This document shows positions 34,008 to 47,088 of a stretch of DNA of 64,000 bases, piece after piece. The notes beneath the pieces were generated by a model. That model made no database searches, had not been told where the DNA came from, and was given only the letters and a program-made list of their open reading frames with translations. Each line of letters begins with the position of its first letter. The stretch's first letter is position 1. A program made the translations under genes and the position numbers. Source of the DNA: Botrytis cinerea B05.10. Lineage: Eukaryota > Ascomycota > Leotiomycetes > Helotiales > Sclerotiniaceae. The DNA lies in assembly GCF_000143535.2 (NCBI RefSeq), contig NC_037317.1, positions 2,542,001-2,606,000 on the forward strand, read 5' to 3'.

Positions 34008-34886
34008 CTTGACGTTTAGACTGAAGTTGTAAAACGGGGGTATTGGTACAAGATCGTTGTGATACTACCTCAAAACAAAAATACTTTGCATAGAGGGCGA
34101 GACATATTCAACAAATGATCGGAGATGCAATCGAAGCAACGAAGCCCAAACAAGCAACGAAACTCAAATTGTGAGCTTTTCAACAAAGAGATATGGCATT
34201 CCGGTAGCCAATTGACATATATTACAGTCTTGACAAGTACAAAGGAATTGTTGGAAATCTTTTACTGCCAAAACCGGCAGTCTAACTCTCGATTACAAAG
34301 AAAAACACGACCAAAATATTTAATTACAAAATAAACATAGGAAGTTCAAACAGGAATGTTTGTGAAGACGAGTTCTGCACATATTTACCAGTATCAGTAA
34401 AACAAGACTAGGTCCCAGCACAACCAGTTGTATGAGTATCAAGGGTTTTCTGGATATGTTGTTTGTTGAATGAAGTGAATCATGATATTATACAACGGCA
34501 TATGCCACTCGCTCTTCCTATCGCCTTTAGAATGTCTTTTCAGCGCTGTCACTCCTTTCTGAACCCAATATCCCGGACATGATGAAAATTGGAGTATGAT
34601 TTACGTCACGATAGCGACGTATTATATCATGAGTTTTTCCAGGCATTGGTAGTACCTTGATCATTGACTTGATTACTCATGGCTGAAAATACTAGAGTAT
34701 ATGGTGTTATGAACTTATGATTAGGTCAATGTAAGGGACCAAAATCGACATTTGAAGCGGTTTCAAGGTGTCGCGATAGTTTTTGACCGGTTATAAGTCA
34801 TCAAGTTCCCGTAGATCACCGAGCATTAAACGGCAGTCCAGGGAAAGGCCTATCATCTGATGAATCGCTCATGTTGAGTGCATATC
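34008..34886. other. Intergenic region
   Basis: No supported coding frame, tRNA or repeat is visible. Confidence 0.4.
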
Positions 34887-35687
34887 TCACGACTCTTTAT
34901 TGTAGGAAGGACGATTTCGGTAGCCCTCCAAACAATCCTTGAACGGATAATACTTAATAGTAGTCTCATCGTGCTGTCCTGTGAAGCGTTTGGTCTTGAA
35001 ATGCATCAGTTTGAAGCCATTTATTCGAGCTGGGCCAATTCTTTCCAACTCGACTCTGATATCTTCCAGATCATTGAGAACGTCATTCGGGCGTCCTCTT
35101 GTAGGAAAGGAGAAAAGCTTTGAAGGTCTCTCCGGGAGATTTGACCAAGTACGCAACCATCCCTCAGGTTTCTTTCCAACAATCTTACTCGAAGGAAATT
35201 CCTTTTCGACCTTACGAAGTAGGGACCTTTTGAGCTCAACGAAAGGCTGTGATGTTATCGGGATATATGCGCTGCTCCTATTTCTTTCCACATTTATTCT
35301 AACAGTTTGGGTATCTGTATGAACATTATATTCAGGTTCGCCCTCAAAAGGATGTATTGAGAAACTGCCTTGTTCGTCCGAAAGTTGCTTCAAAAGCCAA
35401 TCCATGCGAAAAGCGTATTTGCTAGGGATTCTTTCTCGAAGTGTGGGCTCAAATCGAGGGTTGAATAGATATCTCCTTGCAAGGAAACCGATTTTTTCAT
35501 CGGCAAGAACTTTTTGTGTCCACGTTTCGTCGAAATATGCAGCTATAAGTAAATGGTGCTGACTTACAGGTTTAATCCGTTCCCAAGGAGCTGGTATGTG
35601 TTGTGCGCTATGTTTAAGACCGACTGATGGTTTTGATATTGCCTGTGGTGAGTAAGAAACTAACACTGGAGGTATCTTTCGTGCCAT
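34887..35687 (-). CDS. Orphan fungal protein, unknown function
   Basis: 266 residues from the ATG at 35687 (MARKIPPVLVSYSPQAI); an upstream in-frame extension starts only with non-ATG codons. The protein is basic with many Arg/Lys/Pro residues and no membrane segment. The N-terminus, with Arg/Lys and few acidic residues, could serve as a weak mitochondrial targeting sequence, but this is only a guess. No family recognised. The frame is long and has balanced composition, so I consider it a real gene. Confidence 0.55.
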   Translation of the reverse strand: MARKIPPVLVSYSPQAISKPSVGLKHSAQHIPAPWERIKPVSQHHLLIAAYFDETWTQKVLADEKIGFLARRYLFNPRFEPTLRERIPSKYAFRMDWLLKQLSDEQGSFSIHPFEGEPEYNVHTDTQTVRINVERNRSSAYIPITSQPFVELKRSLLRKVEKEFPSSKIVGKKPEGWLRTWSNLPERPSKLFSFPTRGRPNDVLNDLEDIRVELERIGPARINGFKLMHFKTKRFTGQHDETTIKYYPFKDCLEGYRNRPSYNKES

Positions 35688-36260
35688 TCCGAAGAAAAGT
35701 GTGGAATGAAGAGTAACAATGTAATGCAATGAAGGTTGCTATGGGAAGCTGCGGGTCGATTTTGAAAATAGTCATGAGAAATAAATTTGATCAATTCAAA
35801 CTCACGTGATTTTAGAAACATTGCAATCTTCTGGCTGACGAACCTAAAAATATTCTGGGCCGAGCTCTCGGGAATCGATCTTACCCAGCTACAACTCAAG
35901 TAGTGATAATGCAACTGATGAACCGATGATAGCATTCTAAACCTTAACTCCATCTAAATAATAACCTACACAGAGTACAGTCACAATTAAAAATATAGAT
36001 GTTACGTCAAATTTCAACTCCTTCGCTATATACACGTTAGAATCATCTCCTTGATACTCAAGCTCGTGGATTATTTTACCCTTTGTGATGATAAGATGTG
36101 GGTGGTATGATAGCTGGTATACATATAGCCTACTTGCCCTTTTCATTTGATTGGTTTGATAGAAAACAATTGATTAAATTCGATAACCGGCCTCAATACG
36201 CCAACGCCAATAACTTTAACAAATTCTGACTTCTTGAGAATAAACTTTGAACCTATCTCA
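35688..36260. other. Intergenic region
   Basis: Contains a 69-residue minus-strand frame (35937-36146) ending in a hydrophobic segment. It is too short and isolated to call a gene. Confidence 0.35.
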
Positions 36261-39200
36261 CTAAGTGAAAACATCACTTGCGTACCTATCATTCTTGATG
36301 CCCTGAAACCAAATCTCGACCTCCTCATCCGTCTTAGTCTTTCCAAGTAGATCCGCAGCCTCCGCGTAAATCTTCTTAGTCATGACCGAGACACCTTCTC
36401 CAACCATACTCGAACCGCAGACATACAACTTTGCGCCACTATCGAACACCTTCTTTAGTTCTTCTCTCTCTTCCCAGAGTCTATCCTGAACATGACGACA
36501 CCCTTTGCTTAATTCTGGAGCCTTTGAGAACGCGTAGTAGAGTTTCACTGCTCCATCCGCCTCCCATTTCTTCAATTCATCGGAGAACAGAGCATCTTTG
36601 TCAGGATACCCACAGCCAATGAATAAGTATGCAGGGGCTAATTTTCGTCCGGCAGCTATTTGCAAGGCTCGTTCTTGTACGAAACCACGGAAAGGAGCTA
36701 ACCCAGTTCCCGCGCAAATATAGATCACTGGAGTATTTTCCAAGTCAGTAGGAGGATGGAAAGCTCCACGACTTGGCTTGACAGAAACATGTACACGATC
36801 TCCCTCCTCAACAGAAGAAAGATAATTCGATGCCACTCCCAAATGACGTTTTGATTCGCCGGCTTTCGAGACGGTGTCAAGAACAGACCAAGTCAAGGTT
36901 GCAACACTAGGGTCCTCAAGTGGTGATGAGGATATTGAGTATTGGCGAATTCTCATGGGTGGAAGCATAGCTAAGAAATCTCCAAGAGATAATGCAGCGG
37001 ATGGGTATTCTTCAAGTATATCGAGTGGCGATCGTCTTTTGAGTAAGATCTCCGTGTCAAAGCCTTCCTTGGCTAGATATTCGATTTTTTCTCTTACTTC
37101 TGGCTCGGGTGTACTCGAGGCTATTTTTGCCACGTTCTACAAATGTTAGCATTTGGTATGGCCGAGGAGTGAAAAATAATACCTTTCGAGTTGCAACTTG
37201 ACTAAGTTCGACGTAAGCCCCAAGAACGTCCCACACGGATATTGGGTGCCCAGTTGGTAAAGTAGTATTAGGACTAGCTTTGATATTTAACATAGCATCC
37301 CAAGGAAGTCCGTATTGTTTCAAAACTCGTCGAATATTCTTGGAATTATTTATTGGAAGAACCGCCATGTAGTCGCCAGCACGATATGACATTCCAGTTG
37401 GAATTTTGAGAGATATGTGACGTTTCTCTGGTTCTCCGGGTGCTGTTAAAACCTTGTTGCTGAGAACAATTGACTCACGGACGTCTTGTCGAAGTCTCGA
37501 AGAGCGGGAGGTAGAATCGATTTCAATTTCCAACCCTATTTCTCCGTGGTCCGCGCTGCTGGTTAATTTGGTCCATAGATGATTGTCTTGCCACTCATCA
37601 AACGCCTCAAAAATGTCTCCATCAGCAACATCGCCTAGTCCAGTATCTCCGATTCTAGTGGCACCATGTTTCTCAAATTGGTTGTCGAGTAATTTAGGAA
37701 TTCGGTGGAAGGTCGATACCCAATCATCTGCAATACTTGTTAATTATCATTCTTCTTACTATAATCCTACGCAATGGGAGAACTTACGATTTCCGCATCC
37801 GTATACGGCATATTTGACTCCCTTGAGACGATCACTGCCTTGTAAGTTCTCCAACCACTCAACAAAATGACTGGCATTATCGGGAGGTTGTCCTTCATAA
37901 CTAGAAGATATCAAAATCACTGGCTGATCCTTGGGGATCTTGTCTACAGCAGCATCAAGAGGATCTACCTGGGCCTCGTAACCACGTCCACTAGCTTCTC
38001 TTGCAAGACTCCGAGCAAGAGCTTCACATGTTCCAGAGTTTGAACCATAGAAGATAGACATTGGTTGTTTTGGTTTTCCAGGATTGCTCAAGACCTTGGT
38101 AAGTTTTTGATCGCTTTCTGACAGACGTTCCTTGGAAACATCAACATGCAGCATTTTCTCGAGGTGAATAGGGTCAATGCCATCTCGCAAACTGGCATGC
38201 ATGAAAAATCCGTTTGGCTTGATAGTCAAAGTCTGTTTGATAACAAGGTTGTAACTTGGATCATCCATCCTGAAATTGAGGTTTTGCAAGAGCATAGCGA
38301 CAATGAGAATTGACTCTTGCCAGGCGAAAGGTCTTCCGATGCACCCTCTCATACCATTACCAAAAGGTTTCCAGGCGTTAGGTGGTAAATTTTTGAATTG
38401 CTCGTCAAGCATTCGCTCAGGTTTGAATGAGGCAACATCATCACCGTAGACAGTAGGGTCCCGGTGAACAGCAGGAATGAGAGCAAGAATAGGTTGCCCT
38501 GGCTTAACTTCGTATTTACCGCCGATGATGATTGGCGACTCAGTTGAATCAGGTAAAGGAAAGACCGTAAAAGCGGGTGCTGTGGGAGTCAATCTCAATG
38601 TCTCTCGAAGACAAGCCTCAATATATGGGAGTTTTGACATGTGATCAATCGTGATGGGGCCCTTGCCGACTACTTCATCGACTTCACGCTGAACTGCCTG
38701 GTATGCTGAAGGATTTTTCAACAAATAATAAAAAAGGAATGAGAGCATGCCACTCGTGGTTTCATGACCTAAGAAAATTATTAGAATAAGAACTGATTGA
38801 ATAGTTGGAAACACAAAATACCGGCAATGAGAAAGGTGATCATGTTGTTCAAAATGTTCGAATCGGGGAGACCTTTGCCAGTTTTTGGATCTCTGCCGTT
38901 AATCATAGCATTCAGTAGATCTTTTTTATCGTTTGGATTTGCTCTTCTTTCGGCCAAAAGTTCTTTGGCAGTACTTTGAAGCAAGTTGATATCAGCATCG
39001 TATTTCGCTTGTGCCGAACGCATGAAGTAACTGGCTATCGCAGGCCGTTGAGCTCTAGCGCCGGACTCGAGAAGAAACCCAGTCATGGCATCGACGAAAG
39101 GATGCATTTCTTCGTGGTAGAAACTATTGAAACGGGTCCCCATTGCACATCTGAGTTATCAGTCAATTTAACTATTCATGTAATCGTCAAAGCAAGTGAA

Positions 39201-39797
39201 TACTAACAAGGCAATTGAGTCAAGCGTCAATCTAGTAAAGCCATCGGTAACATCAATCTTCTCCCTTGACCCAAATCTGGCCCATTTCATCACTAATTGT
39301 GAAGCAATGTCATGCATTTCGTCAAACATTGATCGAATAGATAGGGGACCGAATGCTTTGTAAAGTTAATGATTGCTCGTAACAATTTGTTGAGATTGCT
39401 GGTACACACCTGGCATCAAAATTCGATGAGCCATCTCCCAATTTTCTTCTCCATGCCTTGCAGTGAAGAGACCATCACCAACACCATTGCGAACTTGTTC
39501 TAAACTTCCAGCCACTACCTTTGTAAACCTCTTCTCGTCGCAGATCTCATTGAGGAGAGCTTGTGTAGATATGAATAATTTTTCGACACCTCCGAGGTTA
39601 AGTTTGAAGATGGGGCCTGGTGATAAGAAAATACATGGTCAGCAACAACAGTCAAAGCTATGGGGGACCTCCTGATTTCTACCATATATTTCTGCCAGAC
39701 GCTCAAGACTAGCAATCGAATTGACGGGGTCTACTTCTGAAACGTTCCCTAAGAAAGGAAGACCGGGAGGTCCAGGTATCTCTTCCAACTCGGCCAT
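36261..39797 (-). CDS. Self-sufficient cytochrome P450 : P450-reductase fusion (CYP505 / P450foxy type), 7 exons
   Basis: Exons 39797-39683, 39616-39410, 39355-39208, 39150-38822, 38768-37788, 37727-37183 and 37136-36261 give 3,201 nt, 1,066 residues, the length of Fusarium P450foxy. The N-terminus [14 protein letters not shown] has no membrane anchor, so the enzyme is soluble. P450 signatures: I-helix A-G-H-E-T-T (about 266-271), E-T-L-R (about 322), heme loop [10 protein letters not shown] with Cys 409. After a linker comes the FMN domain (F-Y-G-S-N-S-G-T, about 505), then FAD and NADPH domains ([22 protein letters not shown]; ending Y-A-S-D-V-F). Family knowledge: CYP505 enzymes hydroxylate fatty acids at subterminal positions using NADPH alone. 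Key residues all appear intact. Confidence 0.95.
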
Positions 39798-39906
39798 GTT
39801 AAATCCTGCGATTCAGATACTGTAAATGAGTTGCAGATTTATATTGAACGAAACTTCAAATGAGAAGTTAGAAAAATGATGTTTGAAGTAGGCACTGCCT
39901 AGTCAA

Positions 39907-39914
39907 TATATATA
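39907..39914 (-). promoter_or_regulatory. TATA-box candidate for the P450 fusion gene
   Basis: TATATATA about 110 bp upstream of the ATG at 39797, in otherwise mixed sequence. Position fits a TATA element of an inducible gene. Confidence 0.35.
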
Positions 39915-40467
39915 CTTTGGATAATCACGGCACACGGAAACTAAACTAACAGGGAGGACTAGAAGGCAAAAACCACAACGCACCTCACATTGGGCCGAAT
40001 AGCGGATCTATACATCTTGATAGAGTATCACTGGTGTGATAGCAGATATTGCAATTGGGCCTTGTACAACTATTGTGCATATTTTCGTTGAATCGGAGAG
40101 TCGGTGGTCGTTCGATATGATGTGGCTCGTAGTCTTTGGGTCCGTGGTGCATCACAACCAGCATTTAGTGTCAAGGTTAAGTATTGGATACTGGTGTAGA
40201 TGTGAGGGGCATGACCAAGCCCAATGCATAATGATGGACATGATGCAGCGTTCTCGAGGCGTTAATGCATACCCACCCACGTAGTAGCTGACTTTTAGAC
40301 TGAGTGATTTGAGCAGGCATAGAAAAATATTCTCCTTTCAACATAATTATCCCAAGGCGATGGAACGAAAAGTTCCCGGTGTAAAAGAAATGGATGCAAC
40401 ATACAAAATAGGACAATACTCCATCTTGGCAGGAGAGAAAAGGAATCATCATGAGCTGTTCCTTCAA
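39915..40467. other. Intergenic region
   Basis: Promoter region of the P450 fusion gene. No additional coding frame supported. Confidence 0.35.
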
Positions 40468-40752
40468 TCAAAATGATACTTTTACTTCACTATCTAGATT
40501 TCTGTACCGCGGCTCGGCGTCTCTCATATTAAGCGTCGGTACTCCCATATCTTCATACCCTGTGGAATTCCCAAACTCTGGTGGGTTTTCTTCTGGAAAT
40601 TGTGGAGCATGGCGGTTTTGACGACAAATCCAGATAAGTTCATAGGTTTCAGTAGGCAAAAAGATATTTCGGTGCTTCCGACACAGGTATCTATCTATGG
40701 AGCATTTTATCTTTGTGCCGAGGTTGATCGGTCGTTGGCGATGGACCGATTC
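40468..40752 (-). pseudogene. Coding-like fragment, possible terminal exon or relic
   Basis: A frame open from just after an acceptor-like ATCAG at about 40752 to a TGA at 40468. It includes C-S-I-D-R-Y-L-C-R-K-H-R and L-P-T-E-T-Y-E-L-I-W-I-C-R-Q-N-R-H-A-P-Q-F-P-E-E, compositionally protein-like with paired Cys residues. No ATG precedes it in frame except late ones, and I could not find a convincing upstream exon. It may be the last exon of an unrecognised gene or a remnant. Confidence 0.25.
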
Positions 40753-43508
40753 CGACGTCTGATAAGATCAGCATTAACACCTTCCCGTGTAGATCTGAGA
40801 TTCAAATGCTTAGCGTGCGGAAAGCTTCCCGTCGGTCGAGCGTTAGACCGCCTCTATGAGCCCATTGATTGGTGAAATTACAATGGCCCGAGATTTTCAC
40901 CATGGATGGCAAGCCACTTGCGAGCCACGCAGCGTGAATAGGCACATAGGGTCTATCCCTTACCTAAACTCTATACTTTATACTTTCTACTTTATACTTC
41001 CCATGCGTCTAATTAATCCATCTAACATTATCTAAGTGAGACATGCTCCGTACAGATTCTGTGAAATAAAAATTAAATATCTAATACATGGGTAGTCAGT
41101 ATCTCTTCTTTAAAATACCGACGTATCATATCAATCTAGAGTATCATATATTCTTCGAAATTGCATTCTTCTCCGGCCCAGGCCTACCTAGGTAGCCACA
41201 TTTGGTAACACATACTCACTCATAAGGCTCGTTTGCTTTGCCAGTTTTGCTAAACATGATAGTATGTTTCATATTACTGATCTATTCTCATGAAGTTCTT
41301 AAGTGTAATCACTTAGAACATACCAAGGCATTCGTATTGGAATTTTAATGATCTGTGAAATGTCAAGAGTAAGACTACGCACTGGCTTCGTTTAATGTGT
41401 AGTCACGCGACAACCAATGAAGCCGAATGATTTAGGTTTTAGCAGAAATCTTATTTTCACACGTCGCCGATGACGTATAAGCAGAATTTAAAGCACATGA
41501 AAAATGCAACAGTATTGCTGTTAGCCATTGCTGTCAGTTTTCTCATACCCTACCTTTCTTGACATTACTGTTGGCGCAGAATCTCCCCTATGAAAGAGTT
41601 ATTCAAGTCCAAGCAGTTAGGGTCGGTTAAAAGCTAAGGACTTAATTATTCATTTTCACTTCCACTTGAATATCTTCCGTGGTTAATTATTATTGTTAGT
41701 CAACGCTTGCCTAATACATGACTATATTGTCTTTAATATTCTAAATATTTACAATTCCTTGAAACATCAGGAATCCAGTGTTCAGTGCCTCCGCCTTGCC
41801 CACCAGCCTCAGCGTACGTGGCGCAATTTATGAATTTGAATGATTATTCTTCAGCTTCGCTCAGCTTAACTCATATTCCACTTTATAAACTTCTCTGACC
41901 AATGCCAATCAAATAAACCATCAGCCAAATTGAAATGCAGAGTATTGTCTGCAAGTGATTAGCTACAACTATGAATAATGAACGGTGAAATGTACACTCG
42001 ATGCACTTTCTAAGGACAATTTGTCCATTCTCACTAGTCACACCATGTCACCGCGTTCTGTTCTATCACGTAAAATACATCATCTCTTCCAAAAAAAGAA
42101 TTCTCACGCCCCTATTCAAGCATGGCCTTGTAGATTTCAAGAGACGTTCATTGTAACATTCGCTCTATTCAAAGATCTTTTGGTCCCATTGAAATAACAT
42201 GTTTAAAATGATCTGAATTGAGCCTTCTGAAATTTTCTGGGGCCATTTCAATGGCTGTTTGTATAATAGTATGTTCACAGCAACAAATAGACATATTATC
42301 TGTTGTTTAATTTGGAAGGGTGGGAGAAATTTCAATTAGGGGGTTGCCCAAAGTGTGCCTTAATAATGGCACAACTGACTATTAGCATAAAAATGAATCA
42401 TAATTGTATTTCGGATTTTCGTTTCGTTGTAATACCAGCAAAAAAGAGATCAGTGACCTCCAAAGCGCAACCACCATGTATATCTGTCACTAAGTTTGTT
42501 AAACATTTCTTCCTAGTGCATGCATCTTAAATGCCAATAGTAATCGGATCTGTGACCTCTAAAACGGTCCCAATCATCCTTGAAAAGCTTCTTGTCTTAT
42601 ATGCCTCTGGTGTGTCATAGCTAGATATCTTACTCTAGAAATCCGTATTAATTCGACTCCTAGAATATCAGGATATGTTCCATCATCGACACCAAGTCTA
42701 GCACAATTTCACGATGTAACTTGATCCAAATCCGCCCATATATTGAATAGCAAACATGCTAATAATAGAAGACTTGACTCGCACTGAAAGCTGGACACTA
42801 TATGGCGAGTAATATGGAGATGTATTCGATAGAATCTACAACAGTTGTGATCAGATTGAAGAATCTATGACATTAACATCTTTTCGAATTCGGAGATTAT
42901 TGGTAAAATCATCCAAGAGACCAGATTCTGAATACGCAAATGTGAATTTGAAGATGAATAGATGACATTAAACATAAATTCATGAGCAAAAGTGATATCA
43001 TAGATGGAAGCTGGATTTAACAGCTAAAAAGGGGGGTTATACGCGAGATGGCATTAAGCGATCAATAAAATTCAGATGTAATACAGTTGAACAGTGAAAT
43101 CACATAGCTTCACGCAATGCGTTGCACAAGGAATCGTGATACGGCAGTTGCTTAAAGCCAATGCTCACGATGGGTAGGTTGGGGGATATAGCAGGGTATA
43201 GTTGTTCGTGGCTTAGTCCGGCTCAGGTTTCGAAAAACAAATCACGTCATTGAAAATTGAGAGAACAGTTAAAATTGTGGATAACCTAGACCCTAGTCTG
43301 TCTACTCGTAACGTGAAAAACTATCAACCCTAAGAACAACAACAAACCAACCCCAACTGTACTCTAGATGATGTCAAGAATCAAAGCTCTCATGTACGAT
43401 AATATTAAAGCAACGCCATATATACTCCAGATGATATCAACATTCCTAGGTATCGTTTCCACCTTGCCTCTAGCCGGAGCCAATACATCAATCCCATTCA
43501 TCGCAAAA
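40753..43508. other. Long non-coding stretch (2.7 kb)
   Basis: AT-rich, with a tandem-like run of 'actttatacttt' units near 40968-41001. Short frames (up to 75 residues) lack any motif. No tRNA or transposon end recognised. Confidence 0.4.
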
Positions 43509-44933
<1,425 letters not shown>

Positions 44934-47088
44934 GTTCGGTTAGATGAGGGAGTAGAGACAAGAGGCTCAATATAATAGTGAAAAAGTGTGATTGGTACCC
45001 GTTAAATTAACTACCGAGTAGTAAAGATGATAGTAGAGAATAGTGAAGAAGATGAAGAGATAGATGCTTTGCTCCTCCTTGAGAAAATCCCTCCTTTAAT
45101 AGTTATACAGATAGCATTCACAAAAATGTATATAACGTTACCACTTGATATCAACGGATGACTGGATAATAATGAAGCATGAGAAAATTTATCATCACTC
45201 ACATCTAGATGACACAAACGACTTCCCAATTGGTACAATTTACACATCGCAGCTTGCACGAAGCCATGATAAGAACAAACGCTTTCCAGATTGAGCAGCA
45301 ACTTAAGATGCAATTAATGACTAAAGCCTTTAGAACAGATGTGGAGGTCATATGTAACCGCACTTCTTGTTGCTGTCACTCGTTGGCTATAAAATTTACT
45401 AAGCGCCTGCCACCAGGAACGACATCGGCCTTATTTCATACATCCAGCAAGTTCCGACATGGATAATGGGAAGCATAGCAGATAAAGAATTTCAAAAAGG
45501 AATGTTGTAGTAGCTGCGTGCCCCGAATTCTAAAAATGTTCAGTTGATCTCCAGATGAGAATTTCATGATAGCTTAGCTTACCAAATGTGGCGAGCTAGG
45601 CAGGGAATGATCTTCAATTGTATTGTTTGAACAAATCTGTGCTCATTTATCCATCAACTTTGTGCCATCTGTGAATGATGTACCGATACTGTAGTAACGT
45701 TACAATAAGGTCTCCTGAACATAGCGAACATGAAACTAAACGGTTATTGCGATAAGGAAACATGTTTATTTACCCGGCACGCGGATAGAATGCAAGGGGA
45801 ACATACTAATGGATTGGTGACCAAAATTCTTGGCATCAAGATTGCCGATGGCAGCTACACATGACCTTGAATATGATTATAGTTTTTATCTAAAGGGTAA
45901 CATTGGCGAAAGGGCTTAATGTGCTCTACATTAAAATATTGATAGGGAACTTGAGTAAGACTCCCGATATCTTTAGATGCGATGCAAGGAAGGTGAATTT
46001 TATATGGCATCGACATCTTTTGATGAGACCCATTCGCTTGGTAGATCGGGTACGCTTTCTTCTTGGACAACTGAATCCATTCATATTGAATGCTGCCCAG
46101 TTTTGAACCGAACAGTTGATCTTACTGTGCTTGAGTCTTGCCCACCAATTTTGGGTAGCAAGCACCAGGTTTTGTAGCTCTATCCTTGACGCACACAGCA
46201 AGAATAACGGACAAAAATCATTGAGAGATTGATAAAATACAGCATTTGTTTTCATAAATTTGCAAGGTGGAACAAGTTGGGAAAAATACGAGCCTAGATC
46301 GTGAATAAACACATCTAGTTGAAATGAAAGGCCAGCGACTTCGTTGACAGTGAACGGTCGTGATTCAAAATTGAATAGGTAAAATGTGTATAACGTACCT
46401 AGTGTGTACTTGGTGGAATATAAAAATCATTGTTGTCAAGTTAAAAGATTAGGATTGCGCATTTGCGCTGGAGTGTTACGCTCATCTGGGGAAACTGGGG
46501 GAATTTGAGTGAAGAGTTGATCACAAGGTAAAAAGGAAGCTATCAGTCGAGGTCGTCTATGATGTACCTAGATTTGAGTTGTTAGCATAACGTACGTACA
46601 AAATCGTGGTTGGGAAAGTTCGATCCACTGGTGGACGGAGATTAATATACCCTGCTTGCGTTCCTGGATTTGCGTGAGGCACGTGCCACAAAGAGGCATA
46701 GTCACCCACGTGGCACGTGCTGTTTCTGAACTTGATGTTGAGGCATGAGAGGACACCACGCCCGTGACTAGAGCAGTGGCTAGGAGATGTAAATCGATTT
46801 CGAGTCCATATGGTGTGGTCAAAGTAAGAGTAATAAGTGGCGAGAACCTCGAGAGTCAAGCAAAGATGGTAATGAAAAGGCCTGCATGTTGATAAGTGTT
46901 GGTTTTGACGAAAGAAAGTCTAGACATAGCTGATAATCTTCGGGATACGAGTAATGGCCCGTTATAAATACAGTTGTAAATTCTTCAGAGTCAAGATGGT
47001 TTTCCTTTGCAGCATTTCTCTCGAAGGGGCTTTTTTTTTTATTTTTTTAAGAAAAAAGAGATTCATATTATGTGGTGGGTATCATGTC
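44934..47088. other. Long intergenic region (2.1 kb)
   Basis: Promoter of the chitinase and 3' flank of GPI16. Overlapping minus-strand frames at 45855-46312 and 46568-46859 suggest possible protein-like pieces, one with a signal-peptide-like run, but no coherent exon model could be built. A T-tract occurs at about 47031-47048. Confidence 0.35.

Noticed and set aside
35937..36146. 69-residue frame with C-terminal hydrophobic helix
   Set aside because: Too short, isolated, in the 3' flank of the P450 gene, with no supporting motif or start context.
40600..40875. 91-residue plus-strand frame
   Set aside because: It lies antisense to a more protein-like minus-strand frame and has no recognisable features.
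45855..46859. Minus-strand frames, one with a signal-peptide-like run
   Set aside because: Frames overlap, no consistent exon joins were found, and composition is not convincingly coding.
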